Shown in pieces: positions 50,001 through 60,386 of a stretch of DNA of 64,000 nucleotides. Origin of the DNA: Aurantimonas coralicida DSM 14790 (GTDB taxonomy: Bacteria > Pseudomonadota > Alphaproteobacteria > Rhizobiales > Rhizobiaceae); the NCBI RefSeq assembly GCF_000421645.1, contig NZ_ATXK01000014.1, positions 34,966 to 98,965 on the forward strand, written 5' to 3'. The stretch's first letter is position 1. Each line of letters starts with the position of its first letter. A model generated the notes under the pieces. It was not told the DNA's origin. It saw nothing but the letters and a program-made list of their open reading frames with translations, and did not search any database. Both the position numbers and the translations under genes were made by a program.

Positions 50001-50615
50001 TCAGTCCGCCGCGCGCTCTCCGATCATCGGGAAATGCGGTGCCGCCTGCCGGTCGAACAGGCCAATGAGGCGCGGATCGTCGGCGACCTCCACCATCTGG
50101 CGCACCGGCGTGAAACCCGAGCGCCGGTAGAAGGCCATCGCCTTGGGATGGTCCATCGTGTTGGTGTGCAGCCAGAGCTTGTCGATCGACCGGGCGAAGG
50201 CGGCGGCGATGGCGCGGCCCATCATGAAGCGCGCCGCGCGGGTGCCGATCAGCACCTCGGTCACGCCGAAGAACACCAGCTCGCAGGCGCCGTCCTCGCG
50301 GAAATCCAGCTCCACCAGCCCCTGCGGCACCCCGTCCACGTCGAGCGTGTGGATCGCCACATCCGGATGCCGGATCGTCGCGGCCAGCTCTTCTGCGGTC
50401 AGCGCCAGCCGCGAATACCACAGATGATTGCCGCCGATGCGGCGATACAGCGCCTCGTACCAGGCCGGATCGGGCTCGGTGACGCGCTGGAACTGCCAGT
50501 TCGCCTCGCCCGGCAGCGGCTCGAGCCCGGCCGGCGGCGCGGTCATCTCCAGCACCGTGGCGATGGCGGCGATCTTGCCGGGCGGGATGGCGGTGAAGCC
50601 GTCGGGAAGCTGCAT
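50001..50615 (-). CDS. GNAT-family N-acetyltransferase
   Basis: 204 residues from ATG 50615 (MQLPDGFTAI). The frame is open to 50702 across a parS and terminator, so the shorter start is used. The GNAT fold is visible in PQGLVELDFREDGACELVFF, MMGRAIAAAFARSIDKLWLH and HPKAMAFYRRSGFTPVRQMV. The substrate is unknown. An acetyltransferase near hslV is common in Rhizobiales. Confidence 0.88.
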   Translation of the reverse strand: MQLPDGFTAIPPGKIAAIATVLEMTAPPAGLEPLPGEANWQFQRVTEPDPAWYEALYRRIGGNHLWYSRLALTAEELAATIRHPDVAIHTLDVDGVPQGLVELDFREDGACELVFFGVTEVLIGTRAARFMMGRAIAAAFARSIDKLWLHTNTMDHPKAMAFYRRSGFTPVRQMVEVADDPRLIGLFDRQAAPHFPMIGERAAD

Positions 50616-50648
50616 GGCGGTGCGCTCTGTGTCTGGAGAAGCTGACGA

Positions 50649-50686
50649 GAAAAGGCCCGCGGAGAGCTCTCGCCGCGGGCCTTTTT
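50649..50686 (-). terminator. Rho-independent terminator of rpsA
   Basis: A perfect long stem (aaaaggcccgcgg / ccgcgggccttttt, loop about 10 nt) with T-runs on both strands. It follows rpsA by about 60 bp and its right end touches parS 50686-50701. Confidence 0.92.
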
Positions 50687-50701
50687 GATTCACGTGAAAC
50701 A
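50686..50701. promoter_or_regulatory. parS: parS site between rpsA and the GNAT gene
   Basis: TGATTCACGTGAAACA, 15/16 to consensus. It is the rightmost parS seen, about 21 kb right of oriC, and abuts the rpsA terminator. Confidence 0.88.
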
Positions 50702-50745
50702 TTCCGCGCCACCTGAAGCGGCGCGGAATGCGAAGGCCCTAGGGC

Positions 50746-52446
50746 CTATTCTTCGTCGCCACGACCCTTCAGGGCCGCGCCGAGGATGTCGCCCAGCGAC
50801 GCGCCGGAGTCGGACGAACCGAACTGTGCGACGGCTTCCTTCTCTTCGGCGATCTGCAGCGCCTTGATCGACACGCCGACGCGGCGCGCCTTCTTGTCGA
50901 ACTGCGTGACGCGGGCGTCGATCTTCTGGCCGACCGAGTAACGCTCGGGGCGCTGCTCGTCGCGATCGCGGGCGATGTCGGAGCGACGGATGAAGGAGGT
51001 CAGATCGGTATCGACGATCTTCACTTCCAGGCCGCCATCCTTCACTTCCGTGACCTCGCAGGTGACCACGGCGCCGCGACGCACGTCACCGGCTTCAGCC
51101 GCCTCGACGAACGGATCGCCACCGACCTGCTTCATGCCGAGCGAGATGCGCTCCTTGTCGATGTCGACGTCGAGCACCTGGGCCTTGACGAGGTCGCCCT
51201 TGTTGAACTCCTCGATGACCTGCTCGCCCGGACGGTTCCAGTCGAGATCCGACAGGTGGACCATGCCGTCCACGTCGCCGTCCAGACCGATGAACAGGCC
51301 GAACTCGGTCTTGTTCTTGACCTCGCCCTCGACGATCGTGCCGATCGGGAACTGGTCGCGGAAGCTCTCCCACGGATTGGCGAGCGTCTGCTTGAGACCC
51401 AGCGAGATGCGGCGCTTGTTCGGGTCGACCTCGAGAACGACGACCTCGACCTCCTGGGAGGTGGAGAGGATCTTGCCCGGATGGACGTTCTTCTTCGTCC
51501 AGGACATCTCGGAGACGTGGATGAGGCCTTCGATGCCCGGCTCCAGCTCGACGAACGCACCGTAGTCGGTGATGTTCGTGACGCGGCCGGTGACCTTGAC
51601 GCCCATCGGGTACTTGACGCCGATGCCATCCCAGGGATCGGCCTCGAGCTGCTTCATGCCCAGCGAGATGCGATGCGTCTCCTGGTTGATGCGGATGATC
51701 TGGACCTTCACCGTCTGACCGATCTGCAGGATCTCGGTCGGATGGTTGACGCGGCGCCATGCCATGTCGGTCACATGCAGCAGACCGTCGATGCCACCAA
51801 GGTCGACGAAGGCGCCGTAATCGGTGATGTTCTTGACGATACCGTCGACGACCTGACCCTCTTCGAGGTTCTGGACGATCTCCGAACGCTGCTCCGCACG
51901 GCTCTCTTCGAGCACGGTCCGGCGCGACACGACGATGTTGCCGCGACGCTTGTCCATCTTCAGGATCTGGAACGGCTGCGGCGTGTTCATCAGCGGGCCG
52001 ACGTCGCGGATCGGACGGATGTCGACCTGCGAGCGCGGCAGGAAGGCCACGGCCCCGTCGAGGTCGACCGTGAAGCCGCCCTTGACCTGGTTGAAGATCT
52101 GGCCTTCGACCTTCTCGTTGTTGTTGAACTTCTCCTCGAGGCGAACCCAGCTCTCCTCGCGGCGCGCCTTGTCGCGCGACAGGACGGCTTCGCCGAGGGC
52201 GTTCTCGATGCGCTCGACATAGATCTCGACGACGTCGCCGACCTGGAGACCACCGTCTGCGCCCTTGGCGCCGAATTCCTTGAGGGCGACACGACCCTCG
52301 ACCTTCAGGCCGGCGTCGATGACGGCCATGTCTTTCTCGATCGCGACGACGGTGCCCTTGACGACCATGCCTTCGGCGACGTCCTGCTCATGGAACGAGG
52401 CTTCGAGCAGTGAGGCGAAATCTTCGCGCGGGGATACGTTGGACAT
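50746..52446 (-). CDS. rpsA: 30S ribosomal protein S1
   Basis: 566 residues with six S1 OB-fold repeats, e.g. VVDGIVKNITDYGAFVDLGG, VTGRVTNITDYGAFVELEPG and VEGEVKNKTEFGLFIGLDGD. It binds mRNA for initiation on structured leaders. In many Rhizobiales ihfB follows rpsA; here a terminator, a parS and a GNAT gene follow. A 293-bp leader separates it from cmk, consistent with its own promoter and possible autoregulation (inference). Confidence 0.98.
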   Translation of the reverse strand: MSNVSPREDFASLLEASFHEQDVAEGMVVKGTVVAIEKDMAVIDAGLKVEGRVALKEFGAKGADGGLQVGDVVEIYVERIENALGEAVLSRDKARREESWVRLEEKFNNNEKVEGQIFNQVKGGFTVDLDGAVAFLPRSQVDIRPIRDVGPLMNTPQPFQILKMDKRRGNIVVSRRTVLEESRAEQRSEIVQNLEEGQVVDGIVKNITDYGAFVDLGGIDGLLHVTDMAWRRVNHPTEILQIGQTVKVQIIRINQETHRISLGMKQLEADPWDGIGVKYPMGVKVTGRVTNITDYGAFVELEPGIEGLIHVSEMSWTKKNVHPGKILSTSQEVEVVVLEVDPNKRRISLGLKQTLANPWESFRDQFPIGTIVEGEVKNKTEFGLFIGLDGDVDGMVHLSDLDWNRPGEQVIEEFNKGDLVKAQVLDVDIDKERISLGMKQVGGDPFVEAAEAGDVRRGAVVTCEVTEVKDGGLEVKIVDTDLTSFIRRSDIARDRDEQRPERYSVGQKIDARVTQFDKKARRVGVSIKALQIAEEKEAVAQFGSSDSGASLGDILGAALKGRGDEE

Positions 52447-52739
52447 TCCTACTCCTTGGGGACTCTCTCGGTCTGGTCGAGAGAGCAGCGCGCCGTGGGG
52501 CGAGGCCCCGGGTCAGACGTTGCAAACGTCCGGGATCGCGGTCCGGCCCATCCCGGCGTTGACGGCGGGGAGGGGCCCGAAGGACGACCGCCTCTAGGCG
52601 GGTCGGCATTCGTGCGGCGCGCGGGACCGCGGCCGGACAGGTGATATCGAAGCTCTGGGCAGGGCCGGCAGATACGCGCAGGCCGATAGCCGAAAAGGAC
52701 GTGGTCCAGTTCTGAACCCGCCCCGCAAACTCCGTTCCG

Positions 52740-53375
52740 TCAGGCCAGGGCGCGATCGATGACCGCGCAGGCCGCCTGGAACGCCGCTTCTATACCCAAT
52801 TCGCTGGTGTCCAGCAAGTGTGCATCGGGCGCCGGCCGCAGCGGCGCGATGGCACGGCCGGCATCGCGGGCGTCCCGCTCGCGCACTTCGGCGAGAATCC
52901 GCTCGTAATCCACGTCGCGGCCCTTGGCGGCGAGTTCGTCAGTGCGCCGGCGCGCCCTCACCTCGGCGGAAGCCGTGACGAAGATCTTCACCCGCGCCTG
53001 CGGGCAGATCACCGTGCCGATGTCGCGGCCATCCAGCACCGCACCCTCGGCGCGGGCGGCGAAGCTGCGCTGGAATTCGGTGAGCGCCGTGCGGACCGCG
53101 CCGTGCACGGCGACGCGCGAGGCGAGTTCACCGGCCTCGCGGCCGCGCAGCGATCCGTCGTCGAGATGGCTGGTGTCGAGCTCCGTGGCGATCGCGCCGG
53201 TCGCTTGCGCATCGTCGAGATCGACGCCGCGATCGTCGGCGAGCTTGCCGACGGCGCGGTAGAGCAGCCCGGTGTCGAGATAGGGCAGGCCGTAATGCGC
53301 CGCGACGCGCTTGGCCAGCGTGCCCTTGCCGGCCGCCGCAGGGCCGTCGATCGCGATGGTGAGCGCCGTGGTCAT
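52740..53375 (-). CDS. cmk: Cytidylate kinase
   Basis: 211 residues. It phosphorylates CMP and dCMP. P-loop LTIAIDGPAAAGKGTLAKRV, YLDTGLLYRAVGKLADDRGV, VLDGRDIGTVICPQARVKIF and TASAEVRARRRTDELAAKGR. An upstream open frame to 53438 is ignored; ATG 53375 gives the standard start. 4 bp after the small membrane-protein gene. Confidence 0.96.
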   Translation of the reverse strand: MTTALTIAIDGPAAAGKGTLAKRVAAHYGLPYLDTGLLYRAVGKLADDRGVDLDDAQATGAIATELDTSHLDDGSLRGREAGELASRVAVHGAVRTALTEFQRSFAARAEGAVLDGRDIGTVICPQARVKIFVTASAEVRARRRTDELAAKGRDVDYERILAEVRERDARDAGRAIAPLRPAPDAHLLDTSELGIEAAFQAACAVIDRALA

Positions 53376-53379
53376 GGGG

Positions 53380-53784
53380 TCAATCCGTATTGGCCGACGC
53401 ATCCGGTTCGGGCGTCGGAGTGGCAAGGGTGGTGACACCGCGGGCGTCGAGAACCAGCAGCACGGCGGCGATCACCGCGCCGAGGAGATAGGGGATCGCC
53501 ACCATGAACAGGATCAGCGCCAGTTCGCCGATCTTGCGGGCTGCGCCGATGACGAAGTCGATGACGCCGTTGCCGGTGGCCAGCACCGCGTCGCCCGCGC
53601 CGAGCGGCGCATTGGCATGGAGGACGGCCAGGACGACGCAGCCGGCGACGAAGAGCGGCATGGGAAGCAGTGCGGCGAGGCGGCCCTTCAGGGTTCCCGG
53701 CGCGGCCCGCAGCTGGCGGGCGCGATAACGCCCGTAGATGAAGGCCAGCGGCGAGAAGAACAGGAGCGCCAGAAACGCCGTCAA
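53380..53784 (-). CDS. Small uncharacterised membrane protein between aroA and cmk
   Basis: 134 residues. Three hydrophobic segments (FLALLFFSPLAFIYGRYRAR; LPMPLFVAGCVVLAVLHANA; IGELALILFMVAIPYLLGAV), a basic loop after the first, and an acidic Asn/Thr-rich C-terminus. No family recognised. Adjacent starts and stops (1-4 bp) on both sides show it is part of the aroA-cmk operon. Confidence 0.72.
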   Translation of the reverse strand: MTAFLALLFFSPLAFIYGRYRARQLRAAPGTLKGRLAALLPMPLFVAGCVVLAVLHANAPLGAGDAVLATGNGVIDFVIGAARKIGELALILFMVAIPYLLGAVIAAVLLVLDARGVTTLATPTPEPDASANTD

Positions 53785-53785
53785 A

Positions 53786-55584
<1,799 letters not shown>

Positions 55585-56034
55585 ATGGCGAAACCCGAAC
55601 TTGGTACCAAGCGGACCGATCCCGAGACCGGGAAGAAGTTCTACGACCTGAACCGCGATCCGATCGTCTCGCCCTTCACCGGCAAGACCTATCCGCTGTC
55701 GTTCTTCGAGACCGTCGAGGTTTCGCGCTCCTCCGCCGCTGCCGCCAAGGCGAAGGCCAAGGCAGCGGCCGCCAAGCAGGCGGCCGACGAGGAAGAGGAG
55801 GATGAGGACGATACGGTGGAGATCGAGCAGACCGACAACACCGTGTCGCTCAACGACGTCGAGGAAGAAGAGGGCGCCGGCACCGCCAAGGCCAAGCCGG
55901 ATGTCGACGAGACCGACGACGAAGACGCCACCGACGACGACGACGACGACGCCGCCTATCTGCCGGACGACGAGGATGACGACGACGACGTCTCCGACAT
56001 CATCGGCGGCGGTCGCGACGACGACGAGGACTGA
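55585..56034 (+). CDS. TIGR02300 family protein (FYDLN-acid)
   Basis: 149 residues. The N-terminus AKPELGTKRTDPETGKKFYD continues with LNRDPIVSPFTGKTYPLSFF, the family signature. An Ala/Lys-rich helix follows, then a long acidic tail of Asp and Glu runs (DDDDDDAAYLPDDEDDDDD). Zinc-ribbon cysteines expected at the PETG and PFTG turns in some relatives are absent. Function unknown. It is conserved next to aroA and a tRNA-Ala in Rhizobiales. GAGG precedes the ATG. Confidence 0.9.
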   Translation: MAKPELGTKRTDPETGKKFYDLNRDPIVSPFTGKTYPLSFFETVEVSRSSAAAAKAKAKAAAAKQAADEEEEDEDDTVEIEQTDNTVSLNDVEEEEGAGTAKAKPDVDETDDEDATDDDDDDAAYLPDDEDDDDDVSDIIGGGRDDDED

Positions 56035-56237
56035 TCCGGTCTTCAAGGCGCACAACCGTCGGCCGACCGGCCGGCGGGACCGTTGCGAAAACAGGCGGTT
56101 CCGGAAAATTTGCCGGCATCGCATCCTGACGAGGGAAAACCACTTGACCCTCGCGGCGGGCTTGATTAAACCCCGCCCACACAACGCGAGCCCGACCACC
56201 AGACGGGCTCCGACATTCGCCGGTCAACCGGCGGCGT

Positions 56238-56313
<76 letters not shown>

Positions 56314-56575
56314 ATCTCTCCGTCATAGGCAAAAGGCGTGAGAGTTCAGCATCTTAGATGCCCTCTAGCGCTTTTTTCGTACCCAGGTTCGTACCCACGC
56401 TGCGTACCTTTCTCAAGACGGCGCATCGCGAACCGGTCTCACTGAGGTGCGAACGTTTGGGGTGAACTCACGAGCCCCCATTTCATATATACGAACGCGC
56501 AAGAGTTCCCCCTTGGGGGGGACGTTTAGCCGATCAGCCGTTGCGTGACTTCGCACACAAACCGCGCCATCTTCT
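56314..56575. repeat. Island boundary with short direct repeats beside tRNA-Ala
   Basis: 262 bp without an ORF. TTCGTACCCA is repeated at 56376-56385 and 56388-56397, with a partial copy GCGTACC at 56402-56408. A palindromic CCCCC-TT-GGGGG lies near 56512-56523. Base composition is visibly less GC-rich than to the left. Such repeats next to a tRNA 3' end are often recombinase arm sites (inference). No full duplicate of the tRNA end was found inside the window. Confidence 0.45.
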
Positions 56576-57280
56576 TCAGAAAGGTATCTCGTCATCCAGT
56601 TCCTGCCTCTTGGCGGGCGCGGGAAGAGCCTGCTGGACTGGGGGAGCCCCAAGCCGCTGAGCCTCAGCATCTTCCGCGATCTTGTCGTCGCCGAGGAGCT
56701 TGGTGATCGTTGCTATCGCATCTGGTGCGTCAGCGAAGACGGCAACCGTCCCCACCATCAGCGCTCCGACGTGGGCAAGGATGGCAAGCGTCTTGCCGAA
56801 GCCGACGCGTTGATTGCGCAACTCCGAAGATAGATCATCAAGCTTCCCTTGTAGAGCAGCCTTACGCGCCTTCGGGAGGTCGCTCTCGTCGATCATGTTC
56901 CGCAGTCTTTGGATCTCACGTTCAATCTTCCCGCGTGTCACAGTGGCGAGCCGTACGGAAAGCGGGTCGTTCCTTCCGCCTGACTTCAGTCGAATTCGGG
57001 CGACAGCTGCGCTTGTTGCTCGAAGGAAACGATTGAACTCGGTCGCCGGTTCGTCGGCGTAGTCCGGGAACTCCACACGCGCTATCCCAAGCTCTTCAGC
57101 AGCTGCAGCTACAATCGTCATGTACTGGGCTCGGACTAGGTGGTCGAATTCGACCTGTGTGTCTTGGTCGATCAGCCTGTTCATGTTTCGACGACAGACA
57201 GCCTCCACCGCCACGAACTTCAGCTCTGGGTCATCTGGAAGTGTTGCATAGTCGTCTTCAGAGATCAGATCGTAGTGCAT
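56576..57280 (-). CDS. Uncharacterised island protein with one membrane segment
   Basis: 234 residues starting MHYDLISEDDYATLPDDPEL, with AGGAAACG upstream. Mostly helical; residues about 115-165 are charged and heptad-like (GKIEREIQRLRNMIDESDLP, LQGKLDDLSSELRNQ). A single hydrophobic segment LAILAHVGALMVGTVAVFAD follows, and the C-terminus is acidic (ELDDEIPF). I do not recognise a family. It is the first gene of the island and reads toward the tRNA. Confidence 0.6.
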   Translation of the reverse strand: MHYDLISEDDYATLPDDPELKFVAVEAVCRRNMNRLIDQDTQVEFDHLVRAQYMTIVAAAAEELGIARVEFPDYADEPATEFNRFLRATSAAVARIRLKSGGRNDPLSVRLATVTRGKIEREIQRLRNMIDESDLPKARKAALQGKLDDLSSELRNQRVGFGKTLAILAHVGALMVGTVAVFADAPDAIATITKLLGDDKIAEDAEAQRLGAPPVQQALPAPAKRQELDDEIPF

Positions 57281-57465
57281 CGTTTCCTGCCGGGTTAGGT
57301 TGTGGACGATAGAACGCCGTCCACCTGAGCGCTACCCTTCCAGTCACGAGCTTCCCTGAGCGACCGCTTTGTCCACAAACGTATACCTTTCTGGCCCACC
57401 CCTCTTGACCGTACACTTCGCGTCCATTAACCGTGTGTCCACCAACGTCTAAGAGGATACCGGAC

Positions 57466-58086
57466 ATGACCGTTGTTGCCTACGCTCGCGTCTCCACCGG
57501 CCAACAGGACTACCAGACGCAGGTGGATCGCCTGAAGGAGGCGGGTGCTGAGAAGGTCTTCCACGAGAAGCGGTCCGGCCTCGATAGCGAGCGCCCCGAG
57601 TTGGCCCGGTGCCTTGAGTTCGTTCGAGAGGGCGACACGCTCCTCGTCACCAAGCTCGACAGGCTGGCCCGATCCACCGCCGATCTCTATCGCACCGTGA
57701 CGGAGCTTCAAGCGAAAGGCGTCGCCTTCAAGGTGTTGGACGATAGCGCCGTTGATACGACCACGCGCACCGGCAAGCTCGTCATGGGCATCCTCGCGTT
57801 GATCGCTGAGTTCGAGACGGAGATCAGGAAGGAGCGGCAGATGGAAGGCATCGCGAGGGCGAAGGCCGAAGGCCGGATCGGCGGCCGTCCGCCCAAGCTT
57901 ACTGGCGAGATCCGTGCGTCCATCATGGGGTTGCGTGAGGAGGGTAACAGCATTCGACAGATTGCGGCGAAGGTCGGTTTCTCGAAAGCGACTGTGCAGA
58001 AGGTGATTGCCGAGAGACAGTTCCGGATGCGAGCTAGTGGCAATTCTGTTGAGGCTGGGGGACAAAATGGCGAGGAATACACATAA
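57466..58086 (+). CDS. Serine recombinase (resolvase/invertase family)
   Basis: 206 residues. VVAYARVSTGQQDYQTQVDR has the catalytic Ser; LLVTKLDRLARSTADLYRTV carries the family Asp/Arg; IAEFETEIRKERQMEGIARA forms helix E; KLTGEIRASIMGLREEGNSI, RQIAAKVGFSKATVQKVI is the C-terminal HTH. The typical Tn3-resolvase layout and length suggest a resolvase or invertase. The 3' end overlaps the DUF4238 gene by 20 bp. AGAGGA precedes ATG 57466. Confidence 0.92.
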   Translation: MTVVAYARVSTGQQDYQTQVDRLKEAGAEKVFHEKRSGLDSERPELARCLEFVREGDTLLVTKLDRLARSTADLYRTVTELQAKGVAFKVLDDSAVDTTTRTGKLVMGILALIAEFETEIRKERQMEGIARAKAEGRIGGRPPKLTGEIRASIMGLREEGNSIRQIAAKVGFSKATVQKVIAERQFRMRASGNSVEAGGQNGEEYT

Positions 58087-58963
58087 AAAGCAGCATGTTA
58101 TACCGCGGTCGTATCTTGCTGCTTGGTGTGATCCACAGACGCCTAAGGGCTGGGAACCGTATGTGTGGGTCTGGAAAAAGGTCGGAAGCCAGCCCGAGCG
58201 TCGGTCTCCCGGAAACGTCTTCACGCAGACGGACATGTACACGGTGATGGTAGGAGATGAGCGGTTACTGCACTTAGAACATGGCTTGTCCCAGCTTGAG
58301 ACGAAGTTCGAGCTAGTACGCCGTCGTTTTATCGCACCGGGTCTTTTGATCACGGCGGAAGAAAAAGTATACCTTAGTGCGTTTGTAGTAGCGATGATGA
58401 ACCGGACCGCTCGGCAAAAGGACCACCATCAGCGTCAATTCGGACAGTTACTAGGCAGGGCGAGACGCCTTGAGGAGCGGGTACGGGATGGTGGTTACCA
58501 TGATGGAATGGCCACAGGCATTTCCAGCGCCGATAGCAGCGCCATTGGCATCGACGAGCTTCAGGCAGTAGTCGATCAGCCCTTGGATGTACTGCTCCCC
58601 ACTGCGATCGACATTCTAACTCCCATATACGCAGATCGAAACTTCTCCTTCCTGCGAGCGCCGTCCGGTATGCAATATATCACGTCAGATAATCCAGTAC
58701 TTCTCTACGACCCGGCCAGGCCCCGGGGGTCATTCTGGGGAATTGCACCAGCCTCGCCAACGATAGAGTTGACCATGCCGATCTCACCAACCACTTGCGT
58801 GGTCATAGCTCATAAGGCGGAGAACGGGTTCTATGAAGCGCCGGCCTCATTTGTGCGACGGGTGAACGATGGGGTAAGGGCAGCCGCCGAAAGCCACTAC
58901 ATATCGACTTCCGGAGAGGTCGGTGTGATGGCGTTCTCACCGCTTCCTGGGTTGGTTGGCTGA
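58067..58963 (+). CDS. DUF4238 domain protein
   Basis: 298 residues from ATG 58067 with GGGGGA upstream. The N-terminus MARNTHKKQHVIPRSYLAAW is the DUF4238 signature, and the middle (LLITAEEKVYLSAFVVAMMN; FLRAPSGMQYITSDNPVLLY) and end (MPISPTTCVVIAHKAENGFY) fit the family. Function is unknown; such genes are common in mobile islands. The codons are less GC-biased at third positions than in the core genes. Its overlap with the recombinase indicates co-translation. Confidence 0.78.
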   Translation: MARNTHKKQHVIPRSYLAAWCDPQTPKGWEPYVWVWKKVGSQPERRSPGNVFTQTDMYTVMVGDERLLHLEHGLSQLETKFELVRRRFIAPGLLITAEEKVYLSAFVVAMMNRTARQKDHHQRQFGQLLGRARRLEERVRDGGYHDGMATGISSADSSAIGIDELQAVVDQPLDVLLPTAIDILTPIYADRNFSFLRAPSGMQYITSDNPVLLYDPARPRGSFWGIAPASPTIELTMPISPTTCVVIAHKAENGFYEAPASFVRRVNDGVRAAAESHYISTSGEVGVMAFSPLPGLVG

Positions 58964-59022
58964 TGTAAGAATGAAAGCGTTCCTGTTCCTCTGGGGACGG
59001 TTGCTAAACTTGATGGAGAAGC

Positions 59023-59691
59023 ATGCCTCGGACGTGTCGAGTGATTGGATGTACGAACGAAACAGCATCACGCTACAGTGCCTACTGCCCCACCCATAAG
59101 ACGCGCCTGCGCCGCCATGGCAGCGTTGATCAGCGTGGTATCGGGAAGGCGGACTTCGCCCCGTATCTGCGCCGTGTCGCGGCTAGGCGGGAGAAGAACC
59201 CCGAGAACCCGATCTGGGGCCAGCTAGAGGTCCGATGGGAGGCCATAGAAGCCCACTCACGGGCGATCTTGAGTAAGGCTGCGGACGGCCGGCCCGTGAA
59301 CCGAAGCGAGCTGAGGGCCGCTACAGAGCTGATACGTCTAGCCGACGGGGCCGCAGCTCGGGACATCATCGATGCCGCGCTCGCGATGTTCGTCATGCAG
59401 GAGATGGAGCCGCACCGGTTCCGCTCGGATCGGGCGTTTTGGACCCAGCTCGTGCGGCGGGTGCGAGGCGTCGCGGGTGTCAGCGCCGGCCGACGGTGGG
59501 ATCAGAACGCCGGGAAGGTCCGTCATGTGTATCGCGAGCTATCCCCTCAGGCATCGTCGGTTTTGCGGGTGTGGATCGTGGAGGCCTTCGGGATGGCCGG
59601 GCTTCGGCTTGCAGAGTTAGAGGAACGCGACCTCGAGGCCCTGCAGTGCCGGCAGAAGGAACTTCGAGATGCCCTTGAGGAGCTGAAGTGA
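59023..59691 (+). CDS. Island protein with N-terminal C-x4-C...C-x2-H zinc motif
   Basis: 222 residues. MPRTCRVIGCTNETASRYSA then YCPTHKTRLRRHGS gives Cys5, Cys10, Cys22 and His25, a zinc motif like that found at the N-termini of phage HNH nucleases and related DNA-binding proteins. No HNH core is seen; the remainder is helical and Arg/Glu-rich. The stop overlaps the start of the ParB-like gene (TGATG), so they are coupled. The ATG has GGAGAAG 5 bp upstream. Confidence 0.68.
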   Translation: MPRTCRVIGCTNETASRYSAYCPTHKTRLRRHGSVDQRGIGKADFAPYLRRVAARREKNPENPIWGQLEVRWEAIEAHSRAILSKAADGRPVNRSELRAATELIRLADGAAARDIIDAALAMFVMQEMEPHRFRSDRAFWTQLVRRVRGVAGVSAGRRWDQNAGKVRHVYRELSPQASSVLRVWIVEAFGMAGLRLAELEERDLEALQCRQKELRDALEELK

Positions 59692-60386
59692 TGGCGCGGC
59701 ATGAGGAGGCGATCGTGACTGAGCTGAGCATCGCTGAGATCGTGCGAGACCCGCAGTTCCAGATGCGCCGAAAGCTCGATGCTGGGGCTGTGAAGCGGTA
59801 CTCTGAGCAGTACAAGCTGGATCGCGATATGCCTCCAGTGGTGGTCGCTCGCGTAGATGAGACGTTCCTGCTCGTTGACGGCTGGCACCGGCTGCAGGCT
59901 CTAGAGAACCTAGGGCGGCATCAGGTGCAAGCTGACGTGCGGCATGTGACCCGCACGCAGGCCCTTTGGATGGCAGCGCAGGCGAACCTGACGCATGGGG
60001 TCCCGCTGAAACCCACGGAGATGCGGCAAGTGTTCCGCGCGTACGTGAAAGCTGGAAACCACAGGACGCCGAAGCGGCGCTACAAGTCTTACCGCGACAT
60101 CTCAAGCGACATCGGGAAGCCCGTCGGCACGATCTACAACTGGATGCGCAAGGACTTTCCCCAGGTAGCCGGGAAGATGTCCGGTGGACCGGGTGGCCGT
60201 GGCGGTCTCGAGCCAGCTCCGAAGGTCTCTTCCCAGATCGCCTCGGCGAGGGATGGTATGGAGCGGCTCACTACGGCTTTTCAAGCCACCAGTGATCCAG
60301 AGGATCGAGAGACGATCATCCGTGAGGCTGAAGGCATCGTCAGCCGGATGAAGGAGACGGTCGGGTGGGAGGAAGACCCCTTCTGA
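59691..60386 (+). CDS. ParB/Srx-fold nuclease-like domain protein
   Basis: 231 residues. ELSIAEIVRDPQFQMRRKLD and FLLVDGWHRLQALENLGRHQ carry the ParB N-terminal-like fold (the usual GxHR appears as DGWHR). RTQALWMAAQANLTHGVPLK precedes an HTH-like region (YRDISSDIGKPVGTIYNWMR). The C-terminus is acidic. It lacks the chromosomal ParB dimer domain, so it is a mobile-element regulator or nuclease rather than a partition protein. Coupled to the preceding Zn-motif gene. Confidence 0.78.
   Translation: MARHEEAIVTELSIAEIVRDPQFQMRRKLDAGAVKRYSEQYKLDRDMPPVVVARVDETFLLVDGWHRLQALENLGRHQVQADVRHVTRTQALWMAAQANLTHGVPLKPTEMRQVFRAYVKAGNHRTPKRRYKSYRDISSDIGKPVGTIYNWMRKDFPQVAGKMSGGPGGRGGLEPAPKVSSQIASARDGMERLTTAFQATSDPEDRETIIREAEGIVSRMKETVGWEEDPF

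Noticed and set aside
50616..50702. Upstream extension of the GNAT protein to 50702
   Set aside because: These codons are the parS site and the rpsA terminator, not protein-coding sequence.
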